In this document: positions 59,710 through 64,000 of the stretch, piece after piece
Numbering within the stretch: position 1 is the stretch's first letter
How the letters are laid out: each line of letters opens with the position of its first letter
Assembly (NCBI GenBank): GCA_041675885.1
Contig: JBAYSY010000008.1
Coordinates: 11,995-75,994, forward strand
Source: JBAYSY01 sp041675885
GTDB taxonomy: Bacteria; Pseudomonadota; Alphaproteobacteria; Rhodobacterales; Rhodobacteraceae
DNA: 64,000 bases
Reading direction: 5' to 3'
The notes under the pieces: generated by a model
Told to the model about the DNA's origin: nothing
The model's input: the letters and a program-made list of their open reading frames with translations, nothing else
Database searches by the model: none
Position numbers and translations under genes: made by a program

Positions 59710-62670
59710 TCAGCCTCCCACCGTCAGGGCCTCGTCCACGAGCGCCTCCTGCTCCGCCTTGTGGCGGCTGGCAAGCCCCGTCGCGGGCGAGGCCGAGGCG
59801 CTGCGCCCGACATAGGCCGCCCGCCCGTGCGTCGCGCCGATCCGGCCCAGCACCCATTCGAGGTTCGGTTCGATGAATGTCCATGCGCCCTGGTTCTTGG
59901 GTTCTTCCTGACACCAGACGATCTCGGCCTGAAGGAAACGGCCCAGCTCACGCACCATCGACTGCGCCGGGAACGGGTAGAACTGTTCCACCCGCAGCAG
60001 GTAGACATCGTCGATCCCGCGCTTGTCGCGTTCCGCCAGCAGGTCATAATAGACCTTGCCCGAACAGATCACGACCCGGCGGATCTGCTCGTCCGGTTTC
60101 AGAACGGTGTCGGAATTGCCCCTTTGCGCATCGTCCCACAGCACGCGGTGGAAACTTGACCCGTCGGTGAAATTCGCCGCCTCCGAGATGCATGTGGGGT
60201 GACGCAGAAGCGACTTCGGCGTCATCAGCACCAGCGGCTTGCGGAAGCTGCGGTGGATCTGGCGGCGCAGGATATGGAAGTAGTTGGCGGGCGTGGTGCA
60301 GTTCGCCACGATCCAGTTTCCTTCGGCCGACATTTGCAGGAACCGTTCCAGCCGGGCCGAGGAATGTTCCGGTCCCTGTCCCTCGAACCCGTGCGGCAGC
60401 AGCATCACCAGTCCCGACATCCGCAGCCACTTGCGTTCGCCCGAGGAAATGAACTGGTCGAACATGATCTGCGCGCCGTTGGCGAAATCGCCGAACTGGG
60501 CCTCCCACATCACCAGCGCGTTGGGTTCCGACAGCGAATAGCCGTATTCGAAGCCGAGCACCGCATATTCCGATAGCATCGAGTCGATCACCTCATACCG
60601 CGCCTGTCCGGTGCGGATGTGGTTGAGCGGATAGTGGCGGTCCTCGGTCTCCTGATCGACGAAGGCCGAATGGCGCTGCGAGAAGGTGCCCCGGGTGCAG
60701 TCCTGCCCCGAGAGCCGCACCGGATAGCCCTCGACCGCGAGCGAGCCGAAGGCCAGCGCCTCGGCCGTGGCCCAGTCGAAGCCCTTGCCGGTCTCGAACA
60801 TCTTCGCCTTGGCGTCGAGCAGCCGCGCCACGGTCTTGTGCATGCGGAAGTCTTCGGGCACCCGCACCAGCGCCGCGCCGACCTCGGCCATGGTCTCGGG
60901 CGAGATGGCGGTGGCGCCGTGCTGGTATTCGTCGCGTTCGCGGTCGAGGTGTTTCCAGCGCCCGTCGAGCCAGTCGGCCTTGTTGGGCTTGTAGTCCTTG
61001 CCGGCCTCGAACTCCTCGTTCAGCACGGCCTGGAAGGCGGCCTTCATGTCCTCGATCTCGCCTTCGGGGATCAGCCCGTCGGCCACCAGGCGTTCGGTAT
61101 AAAGCTGAAGCGTCGTCTTGTGCTTCTTGATGCGCGTGTACATCACCGGGTTGGTGAACATCGGCTCGTCGCCTTCGTTGTGACCGAAGCGGCGATAGCA
61201 GAACATGTCGATCACCGCGTCCTTGCCGAACTGCTGGCGGAACTCGATGGCGACCCGCGCGGCATGGACCACCGCCTCGGGGTCGTCGCCGTTGACGTGG
61301 AAAATGGGCGCCTCGACCATCAGGGCGATGTCGGTGGGGTAGGGGGACGAGCGCGAGAAATGCGGCGCCGTGGTGAAGCCGATCTGGTTGTTGACCACGA
61401 TATGGATGGTGCCGCCGGTGCGGTGGCCCTTGAGCCCGGAGAGGCCGAAACCCTCCGCCACCACGCCCTGACCGGCGAAGGCCGCATCGCCATGCAGCAG
61501 CACCGGCAGCACCTGGCGGCGGTCGGTGTCGTTCAGCTGGTCCTGCTTGGCCCGCGCCTTGCCCAGCACCACCGGGTTCACCGCCTCAAGGTGCGAGGGG
61601 TTGGCGGTCAGCGACAGGTGGACGATATTGCCGTCGAACTCGCGGTCCGAGGACGCGCCGAGGTGGTATTTCACGTCGCCCGAACCATCCACGTCCTCGG
61701 GCTTGAAGCTGCCGCCCTGGAATTCGTTGAAGATCGCGCGGTAGGGTTTCGACAGCACGTTGGCCAGCACGGAAAGCCGCCCGCGATGCGGCATGCCGAT
61801 CACGATGTCCTTCACCCCCAGCGCGCCGCCGCGCTTGACGATCTGCTCCATCGCCGGGATCAGCGCCTCGCCGCCGTCGAGGCCGAACCGCTTGGTGCCC
61901 ATGTATTTGACATGGAGGAACTTTTCGAACCCCTCGGCCTCGACCAGCTTGTTGAGGATCGCCTTCCGACCCTCGCGGGTGAAGGCGATCTCCTTGCCGT
62001 AGCCCTCGATCCGTTCCTTGAGCCAGCTTGCCTGCTCGGGGTCGGAAATATGCATGTATTGCAGGGCGAAGGTGCCGCAATAGGTGCGCTTCACGATGTC
62101 GAGGATCTGGCGCATCGAGGCCAGTTGCAGCCCCAGCACGTTGTCGATGAAGATCGGCCGGTCCATGTCGGCCTCGGTGAAGCCGTAGGACTTGGGCTCC
62201 AGCTCCGGGTGCGGGGTCTCGTCGCGCATCCCCAAGGGGTCGAGGTCGGCCACCAGATGGCCGCGGATCCGGTAGGCGCGGATGATCATCAGCGCCCGGA
62301 TACTGTCCAGCACCGCGCGCTTGACCTGTTCGTCGGTGACGGCGAACCCGGCCTCGGCGGCCTTTGCCTTGATCTTGTCGCCCGCGCCCCTGGCCTCGGC
62401 CGGGGCCTCGGGCCATTCGCCGGTCAGCGCGGCGGTGAGATCGTCCGCAGGCACCGGCGGCCAGTCGGGCCGCGCCCAGCTCGGGCCTGCGGCCTGCCGG
62501 CGGGCCTCTGCATCGCTGTCGCCGAGACTGGCGAAGAACTCGGCCCATCCGGCATCGACGCTGGCCGGATCGGCCGCATGGCGCGCCTGCAACTGGTCGA
62601 TATAGGCCGCGTTGTGGCCCTGAAGAAAGCTGGAGGCGTGGAACTGGTCGTTCGGGCTCTGGTCAGTCAT
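59710..62670 (-). CDS. sucA: 2-oxoglutarate dehydrogenase E1
   Basis: A 986-residue thiamine-diphosphate enzyme that decarboxylates 2-oxoglutarate. The N-terminal SFLQGHNAAYIDQLQARHAA helps dock to E2. IGMPHRGRLSVLANVLSKPY, the cofactor loop around GDAAFAGQGVVAE, FCYRRFGHNEGDEPMFTNPV and 'MLLPHGFEGQGPEHSSARLE' are typical. The stop is separated from the sucB start by a single base, so they are coupled. Length is standard. Confidence 0.96.
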   Translation of the reverse strand: MTDQSPNDQFHASSFLQGHNAAYIDQLQARHAADPASVDAGWAEFFASLGDSDAEARRQAAGPSWARPDWPPVPADDLTAALTGEWPEAPAEARGAGDKIKAKAAEAGFAVTDEQVKRAVLDSIRALMIIRAYRIRGHLVADLDPLGMRDETPHPELEPKSYGFTEADMDRPIFIDNVLGLQLASMRQILDIVKRTYCGTFALQYMHISDPEQASWLKERIEGYGKEIAFTREGRKAILNKLVEAEGFEKFLHVKYMGTKRFGLDGGEALIPAMEQIVKRGGALGVKDIVIGMPHRGRLSVLANVLSKPYRAIFNEFQGGSFKPEDVDGSGDVKYHLGASSDREFDGNIVHLSLTANPSHLEAVNPVVLGKARAKQDQLNDTDRRQVLPVLLHGDAAFAGQGVVAEGFGLSGLKGHRTGGTIHIVVNNQIGFTTAPHFSRSSPYPTDIALMVEAPIFHVNGDDPEAVVHAARVAIEFRQQFGKDAVIDMFCYRRFGHNEGDEPMFTNPVMYTRIKKHKTTLQLYTERLVADGLIPEGEIEDMKAAFQAVLNEEFEAGKDYKPNKADWLDGRWKHLDRERDEYQHGATAISPETMAEVGAALVRVPEDFRMHKTVARLLDAKAKMFETGKGFDWATAEALAFGSLAVEGYPVRLSGQDCTRGTFSQRHSAFVDQETEDRHYPLNHIRTGQARYEVIDSMLSEYAVLGFEYGYSLSEPNALVMWEAQFGDFANGAQIMFDQFISSGERKWLRMSGLVMLLPHGFEGQGPEHSSARLERFLQMSAEGNWIVANCTTPANYFHILRRQIHRSFRKPLVLMTPKSLLRHPTCISEAANFTDGSSFHRVLWDDAQRGNSDTVLKPDEQIRRVVICSGKVYYDLLAERDKRGIDDVYLLRVEQFYPFPAQSMVRELGRFLQAEIVWCQEEPKNQGAWTFIEPNLEWVLGRIGATHGRAAYVGRSASASPATGLASRHKAEQEALVDEALTVGG

Positions 62671-62729
62671 GTCAGCACCTGATGCACTTGGCCCGCGCCG
62701 GACAGCCCGACGCGGGAAGGGGTAAGTCG

Positions 62730-63614
62730 TTATTTGCCGATCGCCTTCAGCACGGCCTCGCCCAAGCCCGCCGGGCTGTCGGCTACCACGATGCCCGCGG
62801 CCTTCATCGCCTCGATCTTCGAGTCCGCATCGCCCTTGCCGCCGGCGACGATGGCGCCCGCGTGGCCCATGCGGCGGCCCGGCGGCGCGGTGCGTCCGGC
62901 GATGAAGCCTGCGGTCGGCTTCCAGCGGCCCTTCTTGCGTTCGTCGGCAAGGAACTGTGCCGCCTCTTCCTCGGCCGAGCCGCCGATCTCGCCGATCATG
63001 ATGATCGACTCGGTCTCGGGATCGTTCAGGAACCATTCCAGCACGTCGATATGCTCGGTCCCCTTGATCGGGTCGCCGCCGATGCCGACGCAGGTCGATT
63101 GCCCGAGGCCCACGTCGGTGGTCTGCTTCACCGCCTCATAGGTCAGGGTGCCCGAGCGCGACACCACGCCGACCGAGCCGCGTTTGTGGATATGGCCGGG
63201 CATGATGCCGATCTTGCAGGCGTCCGGGGTGATGACGCCGGGGCAGTTCGGCCCGATCAGGATCGAGGGGCTGTCCACCAGCGCGCGCTTGACCTTCATC
63301 ATATCCAGCACCGGGATGCCCTCGGTGATGCAGACGATCAGTTCCATCTGCGCGTCAATGGCCTCAAGGATGCTGTCGGCCGCGAACGGCGGCGGCACGT
63401 AGATCACCGTGGCATTGGCCCCGGTCCGGTCCTTCGCCTCGTGGACCGAGTTGAACACCGGCAGGTTCAGGTGAACCGAACCGCCCTTGCCCGGCGTCAC
63501 GCCCCCGACCATCTTCGTGCCGTAGGCGATGGCCTGTTCGGAATGGAACGTCCCCTGCGAGCCGGTGAAGCCCTGGCAGATGACTTTGGTGTTTTCGTTG
63601 ACGAGGATGGCCAT
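62730..63614 (-). CDS. sucD: Succinyl-CoA ligase alpha subunit
   Basis: A 294-residue subunit. GFTGSQGTFHSEQAI is the CoA-binding Rossmann start, CITEGIPVLDM and IGPNCPGVITP are conserved, and the phospho-His is in the FIAGRTAPPGRRMGHAGAI region. With SucC it converts succinyl-CoA to succinate while forming a nucleoside triphosphate. It lies between sucC and sucA; a ~90-base gap with a palindrome separates it from sucC. Confidence 0.97.
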   Translation of the reverse strand: MAILVNENTKVICQGFTGSQGTFHSEQAIAYGTKMVGGVTPGKGGSVHLNLPVFNSVHEAKDRTGANATVIYVPPPFAADSILEAIDAQMELIVCITEGIPVLDMMKVKRALVDSPSILIGPNCPGVITPDACKIGIMPGHIHKRGSVGVVSRSGTLTYEAVKQTTDVGLGQSTCVGIGGDPIKGTEHIDVLEWFLNDPETESIIMIGEIGGSAEEEAAQFLADERKKGRWKPTAGFIAGRTAPPGRRMGHAGAIVAGGKGDADSKIEAMKAAGIVVADSPAGLGEAVLKAIGK

Positions 63615-63643
63615 TCAGTTGGCTCCTTGAATATCTGCTGTAG

Positions 63644-63662
63644 GGTGGGCGATCCGCCCACC
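63644..63662. repeat. REP-like palindrome between sucC and sucD
   Basis: GGTGGGC-GATCC-GCCCACC preceded by TGTAG. It is the same family as 44876-44894. Within the suc operon it could reduce or stabilise the transcript between sucC and sucD. Confidence 0.6.
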
Positions 63663-63703
63663 GTTGCGGGTGGATACCGGGGTGGGCCGTCTGCCCTGCA
63701 AGA

Positions 63704-64000
63704 TCACCCCTTCACCGCTTTCACGATCTTCTCCGCCGCGTCCGACAGGTTGTCGGCGGCGATCACGTCGAGGCCGGAGCTGTTGATGATCTCCTTGCCC
63801 AGCTCCACGTTGGTGCCTTCCAGCCGCACCACCAGCGGCACCTTGAGGCCCACCTCCTTCACCGCGGCGATCACGCCCTCGGCGATGATGTCGCAGCGCA
63901 TGATGCCGCCGAAGATGTTGACGAGGATGCCCTTCACGTTCGGGTCCGAGGTGATGATCTTGAACGCCTCGGTCACCTTCTCCTTGGTCGCGCCGCCGCC
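63704..64000 (-). CDS. sucC: Succinyl-CoA ligase beta subunit (C-terminal part)
   Basis: The frame is open to the window edge, so only the last 98 residues are seen. GILVNIFGGIMRCDIIAEGV, 'LVVRLEGTNVELGKEIINSS' and the final AEKIVKAVKG match the CoA-ligase domain of SucC. The beta subunit binds the nucleotide and succinate. It is the first visible gene of the minus-strand sucCDAB-MAPEG-lpd cluster. Confidence 0.95.
   Translation of the reverse strand, partial: GGGATKEKVTEAFKIITSDPNVKGILVNIFGGIMRCDIIAEGVIAAVKEVGLKVPLVVRLEGTNVELGKEIINSSGLDVIAADNLSDAAEKIVKAVKG

Overview
The window is a high-GC chromosomal segment of an alphaproteobacterium, most likely from the Rhodobacteraceae (Rhodobacter/Paracoccus-like). 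The basis is the protein families and gene order: fabI-fabB-fabA divergent from irr, petP-petR beside ilvE, a sucCDAB-lpd block, and hisD near a UPF0262 gene and a low-molecular-weight phosphatase. No rRNA, tRNA, CRISPR array or complete insertion sequence was seen. Placement at genus level is not possible by reading alone.

Layout. 1-4.4 kb: end of a CFA-type methyltransferase, then a copper-response block (cueR, copA and a copZ-like chaperone with two divergent CueR-type promoters), with a toxin-antitoxin pair sitting between copA and cueR. 4.6-14.8 kb: a peptide-type ABC importer operon whose last two genes are a metallophosphoesterase and a tyrosine-phosphatase-like enzyme, then panC, a second paralogous binding protein and a DapA-family aldolase. 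14.9-19.7 kb: a TetR regulator divergent from an RND efflux adaptor and pump. 20-24 kb: two gamma-glutamyltransferase genes separated by scrambled gene fragments. 24.3-26.7 kb: an orphan type VI secretion cargo cassette (PAAR tip, DUF4123 adaptor, SHH-type nuclease toxin, putative immunity gene), followed by about 0.9 kb of degraded DNA with an IS110-family remnant.

27.6-37.8 kb: ilvE divergent from petP-petR, then a tightly coupled run of deacetylase, xseB, ispA and dxs (isoprenoid precursor supply), a MITE-like element, an AbrB-family membrane protein, zapE and a flavoprotein. 37.8-44.8 kb: mostly minus-strand housekeeping genes (DUF2062, rsh, rpoZ, folK, GNAT, SnoaL-like, LMW phosphatase, UPF0262) plus a NYN-domain gene. 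45-46.5 kb: hisD, flanked by two inverted copies of a ~130-bp repeat. 47-51.5 kb: hydrolase, fabI, fabB and fabA, divergent from irr. 51.5-54.6 kb: trmO-like, mop, yacG, rng, maf and infA. 54.9-64 kb: a nitrilase-family enzyme, then lpd, a MAPEG protein, sucB, sucA, sucD and the end of sucC, which together make the 2-oxoglutarate dehydrogenase to succinyl-CoA ligase segment of the TCA cycle.

Most operons are tightly packed, with 1-4 base stop/start overlaps. The spaces between operons are rich in short interspersed palindromic repeats of at least three families. The features most worth following up are the T6SS cargo cassette, the phosphodiesterase/phosphatase-linked importer, the paired repeats around hisD, the MITE-like element after dxs, the shared operator between ilvE and petP, and two genes predicted to be translated from leaderless mRNAs (the toxin gene and irr).
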